64,000 bases of DNA from Vitis vinifera (Eukaryota > Streptophyta > Magnoliopsida > Vitales > Vitaceae), in NCBI RefSeq assembly GCF_030704535.1, contig NC_081806.1, forward strand, positions 2,677,001-2,741,000. Reading direction: 5' to 3'. Below are positions 37,701 to 50,863 of this stretch, piece by piece. The first letter of the stretch is position 1, and every line of letters begins with the position of its first letter. The position numbers were made by a program, and so were the translations under genes. The notes below the pieces were generated by a model, which saw nothing but the letters and a program-made list of their open reading frames with translations, searched no databases and had not been told where the DNA came from.

Positions 37701-39279
37701 AAAAGGAGGACCACATGCCCTTCATTTTCCCAATTTTTTAGTCTTTGCCCAACCCCTAAATGGTGGGCCAAATCTTCATTGCAATCTTCTCACTTTTTCT
37801 AAATAAAAAGTGGGGAAGCCTATCATGGTGGACAACTCATACTCATGGGATGCCCCACTGGTCTCACATGCAGCCCATGGCCCCACCTCCGCACTCCTAA
37901 TGGGCCCCATGCCAACCATTTCTTACGTGGAAAATGACAAAATTCCAAATCAAATTTTTTTGTTTTTCAACCTCTCACATCAGTCTCTGTCCGCGTGGCA
38001 CCTATCTGGTGGCTGGACACACCGACCCATTTGAGGATTCATCGAGAAGCAGCCACACGATTTTCCAAAATTTGGGCTGGAGGACACGTGGTAGTAACCC
38101 AGAGGATTCGTTTGACTCGTGAAGGATAGCAATCTCCAAGTGGTACTAAAGGTGAAAAATGTGTGATTTTTATTATTATTATTATTATTATTTTTTGGGT
38201 ATTTTGCGTTCAAGATAAGGGATAGGGCATCTTCTCTTGGGAATATTATGAAATGGCTTTATTTTCTAATTTGTTGGCGGCTCAATCATGTGGGTACTGA
38301 ATTTTAGATGGATATAATATTTAATTTTAATAATATTCTATTATTTTGTCCCAAAATTAGGTATTTTTGAAAATTCTCATTTTTAAAATGAGAATAGAAT
38401 TTTCAAAAAACAACTCATTTTATTTTTCCAAAGCCCTTTGGATAATAGCAACGAGAAAGCCTTCAAAAAATTTATGGGATAATTTTTAATTTATACTTTT
38501 AATAGCAAAAAAAAAGTAAAAACACAAATAATTATGTATGATTAAATTTATATTTAAAATATTTTTTTGTTAAAAAAAATTAAAACCCAAAATTTTAATT
38601 AAATAAAAAAATGTTTTTCTTTGAGTGTCACATTTAAACCCATGCTTGATTAGATAAAAAATAAAAGAAAAATAAATTTAAATTATTAAATTATTTTTAT
38701 ATACTACTTTTTCATACAAAGATGAAATAATTTTAAAATACATAAATTTACAATCAATTTTAATTATATTAATTTTCTTTCATATATTTTTACTCTCAGC
38801 ATTTTTTTTTCTTTCTTGAACCAAACAGCACAAAAGTTTTGTTTATACATTTTAATAGTTGTGTTTCAGTTCAAAGATGTCAGCTTTAATTCAAGGGGAG
38901 GCTTTTGTGGAATGGAGTGTCCCAAAGCCCATGTGAAATTTCACCTGCAGGGTGGCCTTGAGCTCAAGAAAAGTGGTACATGCTTACATTATTATGATTC
39001 ATGAAGCCAGAAAAGGCAGTTGCAGTTCCCCAAAGGCACTGATGGTGAAAACCCAGTGAAAGCAAGAAAAGGCAAGAAAAAACCATGGTATCCAAAACCA
39101 GATCATGGAATGCCCATTACTGTCTAATACACATTGTTCTTTACTTAAAGATCATTCCTAGGGTATTTCAAGTGGAAACAAATCCCAAATCATACAGAGA
39201 TGCCCTCTACTTAGCTTTCAGCAGCTGGGTTCTTTACCAGACACCTGATAGCTTTCGACATAGGACGAAAATGGGGGCA
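34724..39279. other. AT-rich intergenic DNA upstream of PIP1
   Basis: The first kilobase is the probable PIP1 promoter region. The middle is low-complexity A/T. A trinucleotide ATT repeat lies at about 38,168-38,192. The last 300-400 bases before 39,279 probably form the 3' UTR of the protease gene. The short reading frames here (for example 35,381-35,593 and 37,810-38,034) have no supporting similarity. Confidence 0.5.
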
Positions 39280-42200
39280 TTACTTCTCCTCATTAAATTC
39301 TTGAGCGAATTCTTGACTGTGTTCGTGTTGGACATGGGGGCAGGGTCTTTCTGGAACTCCTCTTGTCCATAGGTTCTTGAGATCGCCTCTCTTCCTCCCC
39401 AGTGTCAAAAAGGTTCCTGCATCAGTGTGTGAATTCATGATAAGCTAATTGCAAGATGTAATCGGTTTTGCAGTTCAATCGGGTTGCATTTGCTGCCTGT
39501 GACAGAGAATTACCCAGTGTGAATGGCACGATGTATAGGAGTGCCGGTTGGCCATGCCCATCCATCAAGTTCAGTGCCACATATGTGATGAGAAGACCTA
39601 CCAGTTCAAAATACGTTAAATGAGGCGTTACAAAAGAACAAAATCCAGCTAAATAAAGGGTCCAGTGATAAAACTACGGGAAATATTATGTCATTTCCAG
39701 CTGCTAATCTTCTATCCTTTGTTAATGAATCATATACTTGGTATATTATTAACCGGAAAAAGGTTGATTCAATTATTGCTACTTTACCTAATCCATAAGC
39801 AAACATTGCCCACAAAAAGTATCCAGTTTGGATATTCTTCTTTGCCAGCCAATCATACCTGCAAGAAGAACCCACATTATTGATTAAATTCAGAGATCAT
39901 TCTGGAAAATTATGAGAAAATTGCTCTCACTGCTTCCTCAAACATTTCTAACTTACAACTATTCAATTGATTGCCAATGGAGAAAAACCAAAAATTGGGA
40001 TTTACAACTAGTTAAAGTTGTTCTCTCCTCTCCATTTCTCAGAAATTTAAATGGAGCACTGGAGCATTTAGATATAATAAGGAAAATGCATGAAAAGAGA
40101 GGACAAAAAAATTTCTGAAAATGCACCAAGAGGTTGTTGGGTTTTCTGATCGAATTATCTGGACGTGTTTTGAGATTAACCGATTTTTTATAGTTTGACA
40201 AATTAGTGTTTATGTAGATTAACATCTCTTTACAAATAAAAACACACAACAAATTTTAAAAGATCTGCCAAATTTGCAACAAGAATCTGTTGACTAAAGA
40301 AGCTGCCTAGGATGTTATTGAAGTTGATGTCCTGCAAGTAAAAGCACAAATAGGAGCAAAATTCTTGCAATGAGAAAAGGCTGCAGAGCTTAGACCTAAG
40401 TGAAAATGCTATTAGCAGTCCTGGTAATAGGATGTCACCAAAGCCAATGATACTGTAACCACCCCATGGATCAAACATGCGGGGGATCTTCAGTAGCATA
40501 GGAATACCATCCTGTCCACTTCTATCACCACGAGCTACCTATATAAAAACATGACCAATTTATAATGCTTTTTAGTATTTGAAAGTCTGCACATTATTTG
40601 AACCACAATAACCATGGTCTAGCATATGGGTGAAAAAAGCAGTACTTACCACAATCATCACACTTTCATGGAACAGCTTTTTAGAAACGAACACCCAAAA
40701 GATGTCGTACAAAAAGGCACAACTAAGAAGAACTGTACCCACCTGATTCACAAAACACTCAAACTGCTGTCAGAAGAACAATCATTTGCTAGCCAGGGAT
40801 ATCATTGTAATATTGATCTTGAACCATTTCATCTATAACTTGTGATACCAAGTAAAACTGATCAACAACCAGTAACAAATACGTTTCAATTATGAGCATT
40901 ATTTGACAAACTAAGAAGCCAAAAGGTGTCAATGCAATCACCTCTCCCTAAATAAGGACAAAAATGTTTGGGAGTCTTTCATGACTTAAGGAAAAAAAAA
41001 ATCAAAGAAAAAAAATCATGAGATCTCCAAAACCAAATAAAACCACAGCACAGCATAAACTTAAGAATTTGAACTTAGAAAGGTTGCTATTGTAAAGGGT
41101 GTGAATAAGCCAACTTGAATACTGGACTGTCTGGCTGGCCCTTTGTTGGAATCCCCAAACTAAGGATTGGGGACCCAATATAAAAGTCTTTTTGGTGTAA
41201 GGTGAAGTGTCAACATTCTATGAACTGGTTTAAGATAAAAGTCTTTTTGGTGTAAGGTGAGGTGTCAGTGTTCTATGAACTGGTTTCTGCAGTAGCCATG
41301 CTTGAAACTCAAGCTCAAACTCAGCTTGTTTAGGCTAGTGAATGAGCTTGACTGAGGTGGATCAAAGTCTTTTTGATGTAAGGTGAAGTGTCAATGTCCT
41401 ACGAACTGGTTTCTGCAGTAGCCATGCTTGGAACTCAAGCTCAAACTCAGCTTGTTTAGGCTAGTGAATGAGCTTGACTGAGGTGGATAAAAAAAAATTC
41501 TGGAGATTCACTAAGAGCAGTTCGGTTACTCAATAGTAACAGCTATATCGGCAACATAGAGAAACATTATGACAAATGCATAAAGTAACATAAAATTTTA
41601 AATATTTTTAGAATGATACTGTCAACATTTCAAATACACCTTTTTCTATATGAATATTATTTTCACTTAAACAGTAATGATGTTTTCAAACTACAAACTT
41701 CTTTCTCGCAATAACAAACTTTCTGTTTGCAAAAGCTTCTTACTTGGTACATCTTAACAATCCGTGTCTTTGTAAAGAACTATGTCCAAATTACCATACA
41801 TTATGTCCAAGTTACATGTAAAGGGGAAAAAAAGGGAAAAGAATTTCTTTAGTGTAAAAATCTAATTATAAATACTTTCAAAGAACAATTTGATAGAGCC
41901 TGAACAGCTCAAGAATCAAATATTAATATTCAAGATATGATTACACAAGCTAGCATATTGCTTACCATAATTACCTAAATTTTCTTTTGCAACAATTATA
42001 TCTCTCTGGATTTTCAAATTCTTCAAGTCCACATTACCTGCTTTGTGTCATGGCCATAATTACGAACAAGTACTTTTACCAAGCACTGAAAATGGTTCAT
42101 GCACGCCCACAATTAGTCATTTCCAACCAATAAATCTAAATGAGTTTGAATCATTACCTTGAGATTAGGTATATGTACGATCTGAAGAACTGTGATAATT

Positions 42201-45200
42201 AGTGCAATTCCCTGATTGAAGAGGAAAAAGAGATCAGTTGTTTAAGTCCACCCATCTAATTACCTCCATAATCTTCTCCAGAAAATAGATTAATAAAGCC
42301 CAAAATAAGCCTTTTCCTCATACTTAACATCCAGTTAAAAGTTCCTGTTCATTACTATGGTACTGTGAATATATGAAATAGCTACATCAGTATTCAGAAA
42401 GAGGATTTAGAAGAGAACTTTGACAAGCAAGGCACATGTTGTCAACTATGTGAGCTCTTTTATGTTCAATGAAATAGTGTGTACCACTGGAAAACAAAGA
42501 TTGGAATCATGAGAATGAAGAATGAATTATTGCTCTCCGATATCCACCTTAGAAATTTAAGTTAGAGCAATGAAAAACCAGGAGGTGAAACATAATGAGT
42601 GGGGCTACCACACTCATCCTCAATATCTAACATTTATTGAGAGAGAGAGAGACAGACAGACAGACAGAGGAGCCACTTGATATCATAAAGTGAGACAGAG
42701 TTAAAGTTATTAGATGGGAAATACAGTCCATTGGACCCAAAATTTTATTTGCAGAAAGGACTTGTGCTGTAAAGAACTGGTTCACCATTTTATTTGTGGC
42801 ATCTGATCAGGAAAATTTTTAAGGGAAATTATGACTGCATGTTGTTTACAAAAATCAAATTACAATCATCAAATAGGGATTGGGGGGGAGGTTTGAATAA
42901 AGCATGCCAAGAAGAAAGGTTTCAATAATTTTGTGATAACTGGAAAATTAGCAACTTATGGAAAAATATGAACATTGTTATAGAAACAGTAGAGAAACTT
43001 ATACTTACAAGTATGTCTTGACCTATCCAGGCAAAGGAGACATCACGATAGACTGCCCAAACAACAGCAAATGTTATGCAGAATGGAGAAACAGCCAAAG
43101 TAAGGTATGAGACAGCTCCAAAGAAAGGTACTTTAATGAATGCTTCTCCAGCACGTTTGAACCACCTGAAAAACATGTCACTTAGTTGCTGGTTTCAGAA
43201 TACAAAAATAAAATTTCTCAACCATATGAAAGCAGTAAACTGATGGGACATTCTTTGTTAAAGAAAATATAAGAAAGAGCAAGCAAGCCATTTCTTGTTC
43301 ATCAGATGTTCAATCAATCTGCTTCCAGCCTCTTCTTGTTAAAAAATCCCATGAGAAATTATCCTTTGAATATGTACTAAAGCAATTATTAATTTATTAT
43401 CACCTCATCAGTGAGAACAAACAATACATGATATTGTGTATAATATATTCAAGGCATATTATCATGATAGAATGGTGCTTACATTAGATATAAAAGTCAT
43501 TATTGCTAAACAAGGAAGTAGCATACCCAAAGCCTAAACATAGCCTGAATTATGCTAGAAGGAAGATTCATGGGTTTCTGGCATATAGGAGGAACAGAAG
43601 CTTGACATGAGGAAAACAATTGAAGACAGTAACAAGAGAAACAGGATAAGTTCTTTTAACCTTTTCCTGCATATTTTTCCTCATCACTTGATTCATGTAG
43701 CATATGTGCTAAATTTTGCAGTTTTACAGACAGGACCAAACTAAAAATCAAAGTTTTCAATAAACGCATTCAACTGATTAAGCTACATATATTTTTATTG
43801 CAGCTTAATAGTCAAAATTTGAAGTAATGACAAGTACTTCAAAGCTCATGAATATACTCTTTTGCAAATACGTAGAAGATGATACAAATATTCTTTTCCA
43901 TATAAAGAACAAATCCACAGCAAAAAGTCATCATAATTGTTGACACATCAAGTTCAAACCAATCTAGCAGTAAAGCATCATCAAGCACGGGTAGAGAAGC
44001 TTAGGGTGGTGGAGGATGGGAGAGGATGTTGGAACCCTTGCTTTAGGAGGGATTGTCATGATTGGGAGGTGGGGGAAACGGAAAGTTTTCTGGATTGTAT
44101 TTATACTAGCTGTTCAGGGATCCAGGGAGGACAGATTGGTTTAGAAGGCAGTGAGGAGTAGGGTGGTCTTATTTTCTTTACTTAAGTTTTACTTCTGATA
44201 AATTTCCAGACAATCGGATTTGGAATTCTAGGGCCCCTTTAAGAAGTGGAGTGGTCTAATTTTCTTAACTTAAGTTTTACTTCTGATTAATTTCCAGAGA
44301 ATCAGATTTGGAATTCTAGGGTCCCTTTAAGGATCTATTTCTTCATGTGGGAAGCTGCTTGGGAGAAGATCCTGACAATTGATCAGTAGATGAATAGGGG
44401 ATGGACATTGGTCAACAGCTGCTGCCTGTGCAGTTAAAGGAGGAGTCAGCTAGTCATATTCTAATCCATTACACCAAAGTACAAAATATTTGAGACCTTA
44501 TTCTACCTTTATTTGGTGTGCAGTAGATTTTCTTGAAGTCAACCAGAAAAACCCTTCTAAGCTGGAACAGGACTAGCATGCAAAAGGGCATAGGAGGTTT
44601 TGGAAGCTGATCCCTCCTTGTTTGTTTTGGAGTACTTGGAAGGAGTCAAACTGCAAAATTTTTGAGGAAGAGGAGCATTTGGACCAAGCCTTAAAAGATT
44701 TTTTTCCTGAAGACTTTTTTTTTTTGTGCAAACCTTTCCCTTGTAGATTTTGTTGGAGAGCATGATATACATTATGGATCTAAATCTTAGAAGTTTAAAC
44801 TTTTAGGAAAATTGGTTGTTCAACATGGTATCAAACCCTCATTTCATGGAAGGTCAAGTGTTTGAACATCATTACTACATGTTTATTTCCACAATTTATT
44901 GAGCCCACATGTAAGCCTAAAATGGAGGCTACACGTGAGGAAGGGTGTTGAAGAGCACAATATATATTGTGAACCCAAATCCTACAAGCTTAAACTTTTA
45001 AGAAAATTGGTTGTTCAACAGATGTCATAAAGGGCTGACTTTGATATCGTATGGGCTGTATAGGTTCCTTCTCTTTTGGTTGTTTTGTCTTTTTTGCACA
45101 ACTATCTCTCTGTATCCTCCTGGTGTATGGAGGTTGCACCCCCTTTTTTCTAGGCGCTCTTTAATACATTATTTCTATTTGCCTATCAAAAAAAACAAAA

Positions 45201-48200
45201 AAGCATCATCAAGCAAGGAGGAGGAGCAAGTGTATCTTTTTTCTTTTGGATAGGTTTTTAAGAGTTGTAATGCAAAACTTCATAGCATGTCAAAGGCATA
45301 TCTCAAGCAACAAATGGCAATTGTACCTCGACAACAAAGCAACCAGACAAGTTTGCAAGCCCTGAAAATAGATGAAATGACAAAGTTAGGGTTAATTCCA
45401 AAAATGGAAAATGCAACAAAGACAAACTACTCACAGCCAATATGTTGAAATTTTAAACATTACAGCTACAATTTGCATTATTCTTAACGAGTTGGTGCAC
45501 AAATACTAATATAGTTGTGCACTGTATGCATTAATATGTGATTGGATATAGCATGTGCATATGTGCATGTTTATGCATGAACTCACACATAACAATTAAT
45601 AGGATGTAGAAAGGAAGAACTCATACCTCGACACCACCTATGCAAAATAGAACCACCAAAAGCTCAACGAACCAGTAGGACATAAGTTTGTAAAGCATAA
45701 CCAAAAAGCATGAAGCAATAACAACAAACAAGACAGCTGATGTTGTGTTGATGTCTACCACACCACTAGCACCACCATCTTTGGCATTTGTAAGCTCATC
45801 TGAAGCATCCTATAAGAACAAGTTTACTTCATATATCAGGGACCATTCATAAGCTGCAGCACATGAGACCCTACCCTAAGAGAGAAAAAAATTACTGGAG
45901 AAAACCTAATTAGCTAGGATTGGCAACAGATGACCTTTAGTAGCTTGTCCTGTTCAATAGCTGCCTCTCTGGCACTCCATGCAGACCAATAAGATGCACA
46001 CAAGATAGTACCAACTGCCATCAGCCATAGGAAAACTTCGGCTATGTCAACTAATGGTCTTCGTGGAGAGTATAGCTGCACAGACACTGAAGAAAGTATA
46101 GAACGTTTAGAGGGGCACTTGTGCAACAGCAGGAGAAAAAAAGTATGCCATTCAAAATGCTGGAGGCATCACCATTCAAAGTGCCAGAAATAAGAAAGAA
46201 CTTCTGAAGCAAGAAAGTGGTTATACCAAACATGAAATCCAAAGAAAAAATTTTATCTTTTGCTTGGCAACCATGTAGAATATCAAAAAACTCACCTGAT
46301 GAGCTATTCCTCAACATTTTTTCCAAGCTTGCACCAGCTTCTTGTGGAAGCATGACAGCAGGTATTTTTATATCAAGATCAGTTTCATCAGGCTCACAAA
46401 CCATCTTGTAAAGTTCTGCAGGGGGGAAAAGGACAAGTAGTGAATTTTTCCTTTCATTTTCTTCCTTTTGTTTCAAAGTCCACTATTTGAAACACTACGT
46501 AAATTTTGAACTGATCATAAATGAAATAATTGAATACTAGCATAAAGCCCGATGATACACAAGATTCAAACAGAATGTAAAAAAATAAATATTAAAAATT
46601 AAGAAAATCAGCAAAGTCTGATAACTAGTAGTGGAAGGGTCATCTTTTTATGGTTAGATAACTAATGGTCCTCATGTATTGATTAATCTAGCATTATTTT
46701 AGATGACTGATGTGCCACTGATTTAAAACGTGCCTTTGGATTAGTAAATGACATGAAGTAGCTCACTCTACAATAAACTTTAAAAAGGCTGGGTTTGGAG
46801 TTTCGTCCATGCCAGCTAGGACCTAGCCTAAATTACCCACATCTAATATAAGACCAAACAGATAATATGCTTATATACTATACATATATCTATAGCCTTT
46901 GTACACGTAGACATAACCACATCTAGACTTCTGATACTGTGATCACTTAGGATGTGTTTAAGGACAACTTCAGAGGCTTTTAGCAGCTTATTCCATGGAT
47001 TCACTGTTTTACATTACTAGGAACAAGATTTCTAGCAAACTGCACAATGATTTTGCAAGATCCTTCTCTTCCAATCTCCAAAACGATTTAACCTCTCCTG
47101 AGAAGGTGGAACCTGCCTAATTCAGGATTTAACACCAAAAGAATCTCCAAAACAGTTGCAGATTGATCCCTCACCATGGACTCTAATAAATTTTAAGCAA
47201 TACTATCTTAGCTTTAGAAGCTTCTTTTTCTCAGTCAACCTTGTTAATTGTACATGCGTCAAATATAAAACAATGTAATTACCTTTCTGGTTGTTTATAA
47301 TGAGAACAGCTGAAGCACCAGCAGCTTCTGCAACATTTGCCTTAGTTGTGAATCTACAGTTGCCTCGGTGCACCATAATGACATCTCTAGCAAGCTAAGA
47401 GAACCAAAATAATAAATTCACTGACATCATCAGAATATAGTACAATTTCCAATATGAGAAATGTGAAGACAGTTATGCATGGCTATCTAGAGCATATAGG
47501 CAGTGTAAAAAAGAAAAACCTGTTTCCTCGGTGCAGTGCAACAATCAGGGGGATCTGAAAGAGTAAGGTGAGATTGATGTGCATTTTTCTCCTTTGACAC
47601 AATTTTAGGACCAAATCTAGCCCCAACACCAACAAATTCAGCATCTTCTACACCATCAACCCAAGTTTGAACTTTTACCTAACAAAAGCAACAGCAGATC
47701 AACAGATAAATTATATTCACAGAAACCACCATAGAAACAGATAAAATACAGTTGCCCACTTGACAGATTACTCATAAGTAAACCCAATTTGACTGGATAC
47801 AAAGTAGTGGCTTAAACCAAGCTAAAAGGCATATTTCACCAAACATTGAAAGATGTCATTCCAAATGATAGGTAGCTATGCACATGTCATGTTATATTTT
47901 TGAACTAAAAGGAGAAACAGAATGAGATAAAGGGGTCAGGAGCTCAATCATGATGAAGAAAGTGGACCTAACTCTATCATTCTTAGTCTTTGCTTGCTAA
48001 AAAGTATGCTCATACCACACTGATCTTCATACCAAAAAGATAGACTAAATCAGATAAATAAACAGGCCGGTAACTCAATTATACTGGAAAAAGTAGTCCA
48101 AACTCTGTCAAATTTCCACAGGGCAGAAAAAACATAAAATCAAATGCAAAATGCAGGAGAAAAATCACTGGAAGTCCAATTGTTCCCTCCAAATCCATAA

Positions 48201-48839
48201 TAGCCAAATAAACCAGTTTGAGTTCAGAATCTATAAATCAAAACAACTCAAACTTCGACTATCAGAAAAATATAGAAACTCCAGGATACACCAAAGGAAA
48301 TAAAAGGGAGGAGAAAAGTGATGTGGAAGCAGTTGAGTATATCCTGCAAGGACCATTTTTTTCATTCATAATAAAACTATCAACAGTAGAACCCAAATGC
48401 TCCCTTCGATCAAAAACGGAGCCCAATTCAACAATTTCCTGAGTTGAGTTGACTTGAGTTAAATCTTCCATTTCTTTCAGAGGTCAAAAAGAACAAAAAG
48501 CGTAAAATCAAACTTCATCTTCCTCCCTTTTCAACCATTTTCTCAGCAACCAAAACAGGCAAAATTGAAATTACAAGAAAAAAAGAACAAAGATAAAAAC
48601 AATAATAAAAATTAGAAAGAAATCAAAGCCGCCCATTTAAGAAACCAGAGAAGCAACAACTGGGTCGAAGAGAAAATCAGAATTCGATTTACCAAAACAA
48701 AATCGTTCTCACACCCAGGCTTCTTGGGGGCGTCGTCGTCATCGTGCACGATGTCCCCAGCTGTCACGGAAGAAGAGAAACAGACGAACAGAACCACAGC
48801 AAATGCAAGAATAACGCAACAAAGCCTCTGCAAATCCAT
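39280..48839 (-). CDS. SPPL: Signal peptide peptidase-like aspartic protease with PA domain
   Basis: Fourteen exons in transcript order: 48,839-48,693; 47,678-47,520; 47,394-47,283; 46,415-46,296; 46,086-45,935; 45,809-45,627; 45,361-45,327; 43,165-43,009; 42,211-42,158; 40,742-40,650; 40,538-40,396; 39,858-39,788; 39,597-39,514; 39,416-39,280. Total 1,647 nt, 548 aa, the usual size of plant SPPL2-5. Residues 1-27 form a signal peptide. A lumenal protease-associated (PA) domain spans roughly 50-180 ('[11 protein letters not shown]', '[12 protein letters not shown]', 'ASAVLIINN'). A nine-helix GxGD protease core follows, with all three active motifs intact: Tyr385-Asp386 ('FLYDIFW'), Gly436-Phe-Gly-Asp439 and Pro493-Ala-Leu495. 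It cleaves type II membrane segments in endosomal or Golgi membranes; plant substrates are largely unknown. The C-terminus is acidic ('QEFNEEK'). Intron 7 (2.2 kb) holds a nested LINE and TRIM. Intron 9 has tandem repeats and a possible cassette exon. Confidence 0.93.
41186..41489. repeat. 126-bp tandem repeat in an SPPL intron
   Basis: Full units begin 'gtctttttggtgtaaggtga' at 41,241 and, slightly changed, at 41,367. Both run to 'gagcttgactgaggtggat'. A partial third unit lies at 41,186-41,231. The two full copies differ at only a few sites. The array lies in intron 9, between exons 9 and 10. Confidence 0.85.
42038..42085 (-). other. Candidate 48-nt cassette exon of the SPPL gene
   Basis: On the gene strand a 48-nt stretch is bordered by 'tttcag' and 'gtaatg', both good splice sites. 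It is phase 0 like the intron that holds it, and reads 16 codons without a stop ('[16 protein letters not shown]'). It is not part of the standard SPPL protein, which runs directly from 'IPNLK' to 'VGTVLL'. Inclusion would lengthen a loop shortly before the Tyr-Asp helix. Transcript support is unknown. Confidence 0.3.
44751..44825 (+). repeat. Left LTR of the TRIM
   Basis: This 75-bp terminal repeat begins TGTTG and ends CAACA. It is about 84% identical to the right copy at 44,946-45,020 by my count. Confidence 0.85.
44946..45020 (+). repeat. Right LTR of the TRIM
   Basis: This is the second 75-bp copy with the same TGTTG/CAACA ends. It is preceded by the purine tract and followed by the degenerate target duplication 'gatgt'. 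Confidence 0.85.
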
Positions 48840-50849
48840 GGAAAGATTTACCTCCGTCACTGAGAATCAAGAGCCCTTATGGGTCTTTCCTTCGCTGCAT
48901 AACAGAGAAAGACACAGAAAGACCAAAAAAGACGGAAGATTTCTGTTCCGTGCACTCTGAGATTTGTATGAGCTCAAAACCAAAAAAAAAAATTGCATAA
49001 ACATGAGATGAAAAATAAGCAAACAATGGATCTACTTTGTTGGGAAGTGATGTTGCAGAGGTGACATTTACCAGACACACTGTGACACTCCTAAACGACG
49101 TCGCTTTCCACTCTGACCGGTTCGGGGTTTTCCTCCTCTTTCTGGGAATATTGGTGAGAAAAGACAAATTTGATTTCCCCTCATCACATTTTTTACTTTT
49201 AACGTTCTATATCTGCCATTCAGTGTTAACTGTTAACCACTAATTTCCAACACATTCTAGAAAGTACTTATTTTTTTATTTGAATGTTAGTTTTTCTTTC
49301 TCGTATTCAACATCATGATATAATTTTTTCCGAACTTAAAAATATTTATATAAATACTTTTAGGTTTACCTTGTTTTTTATTTTTACCAACAATAACAAT
49401 CTGCCATCGAAATGTTTTTAATATATATTTTTTTAAATATATTTTAAAAATAATTTTTATATATAATATTTTATTTATAATCATTCTTCGTATTTATATA
49501 ATTATTTGGATACAAATAAAAAAATTAAAAAAAATATTTTTCAAAAACGCTTTATCAAATATATATTTTTTATCGACTTTTCCCTTAAAAATATATACTT
49601 TTAAAATTTTGGTTAAGATGATAGTGTTTGATTTTGAACTCCTTGTATACTTGCCCATTTCCTTCGATCTTGTCTCCTCCAAAATGGTTACCAAATCCTA
49701 TCAATATCATGGTTTATATAATAATTTGTTCTTTGAATTGTGACCACTCCCTTGGATTTTTAGTATACCGAGCCCTCAAAGACCTTAAGATTTCAACACA
49801 ATCGGATGACTTGAAGGCATAAGCTTTTCATGAACCAATGTCACTTAATAGGACTAATAACAATCGTTTGCTTTTTATCTATTTAAAAAATTATTCCAAT
49901 CATCCACTATCTCAGTGTGAGGAAATTTTATATATATTTTATGTGTTGGGGGCAGTCATTTCAATCATCACAAGAGCCCTGTTCAATGCCCTGTTTTTTC
50001 TTTTGTCTATTTGTAAAAATAAAAATAAAAAATGAAGGTAAAATGAGTCACAGGTGGGTGTTTGAAATGAGTGGCAGAGAATCACCCTTTTGTTTTCTTT
50101 TCATTCTTTAGATAGAATAATCCCATCTTATCGTATGCTCGGTCTCAAAGTATGGGGTGGCCAGTGGAAGCCATCTGGTGGTGGGTCTTGAATCAATTCC
50201 TGTGAAGAAAAAAAAGCACAAATACCAATCTTGTAACTGCCTCTTCAGCCTTTGAGGAGGCTAGATGCAGATGACAGTTCAAAAGTAGAACACAGTGGAG
50301 GGGATTACAGACAAAGTGATGCATGTTCAACAACAGGTGTGCAGTGAGAACACTTTGGATTACTCCTCAAGTAGAATGGCTTGGGCAGCCTGAATAGAAC
50401 AAAAACCAAAAGGAAATCACAAGCCTAATAGACCCGAATCAAATTGACCATATTTATAGATGGGAGATATTCTAAACACCATCTCAGAACACTCGAAAAC
50501 CCGCTCAAGCCTTTCATTGGATGGTCTTTTGTACAGATGGAAGGAACATCTTTAGAAGTTTTTAGAGTTATTTGGAGTTTTCCAAGATTAGGATGCAAGC
50601 CCTATGAAACTATATGGAGATAGAAAGTACTTTGAATATTCCAAAGTTTTGTAGAAATTTACCTTGCAAGATTTTTAGGAGTCTGCAAAAACACTTGGAG
50701 CTCTTGAATAGTTCATGATAAGCGAAGACTTCCAAGAAGAGTTAAAGGGTTCTCAGGCATTATCAAGCTATTAGCCTCTAAAGCTTTCTTTTTCAGAATT
50801 ACTCAAATTTTTGTTTTCTCTTCAAGCTCCTCTGTTATTGAAGCTTCTT
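48840..50849. other. Promoter region of SPPL and AT-rich spacer
   Basis: Bases 48,840 to about 49,200 carry the SPPL leader and promoter; the leader is purine-rich on the plus strand. The rest to 50,849 is AT-rich spacer (49,260-49,620 is nearly pure A/T) with only short, unsupported reading frames. Confidence 0.5.
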
Positions 50850-50863
50850 GTATTCTCTTTCTT

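Larger units (their letters stand above)
44751..45020 (+). mobile_element. TRIM (terminal-repeat retrotransposon in miniature)
   Basis: Two 75-bp LTRs (44,751-44,825 and 44,946-45,020) both start TGTTG and end CAACA and differ at about 12 positions. Directly after the left LTR is 'tggtatcaaaccc', close to the initiator-Met tRNA primer site TGGTATCAGAGC. Directly before the right LTR is a purine tract 'gaggaaggg'. Only 120 bases lie between the LTRs and there is no coding capacity. Flanks are 'gattt' and 'gatgt', a 5-bp target duplication with one mismatch. These are the full diagnostic features of a complete TRIM. It depends on an autonomous retrotransposon in trans. Confidence 0.85.
43988..45199 (+). 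mobile_element. 5'-truncated LINE insertion in SPPL intron 7
   Basis: Identical 16-bp direct repeats, 'aaagcatcatcaagca', flank the insertion (43,972-43,987 and 45,200-45,215). Just inside the right repeat is an A-rich tail ('tatcaaaaaaaacaaaa'). Both are products of target-primed reverse transcription. The body gives decayed fragments of the LINE ORF2 C-terminus, such as '[17 protein letters not shown]' near 44,010 and '[14 protein letters not shown]' near 44,610, matching plant L1-type elements. Stops and frameshifts abound and the whole 5' part is missing. It lies antisense to the host gene. A 270-bp TRIM interrupts it. Confidence 0.85.
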
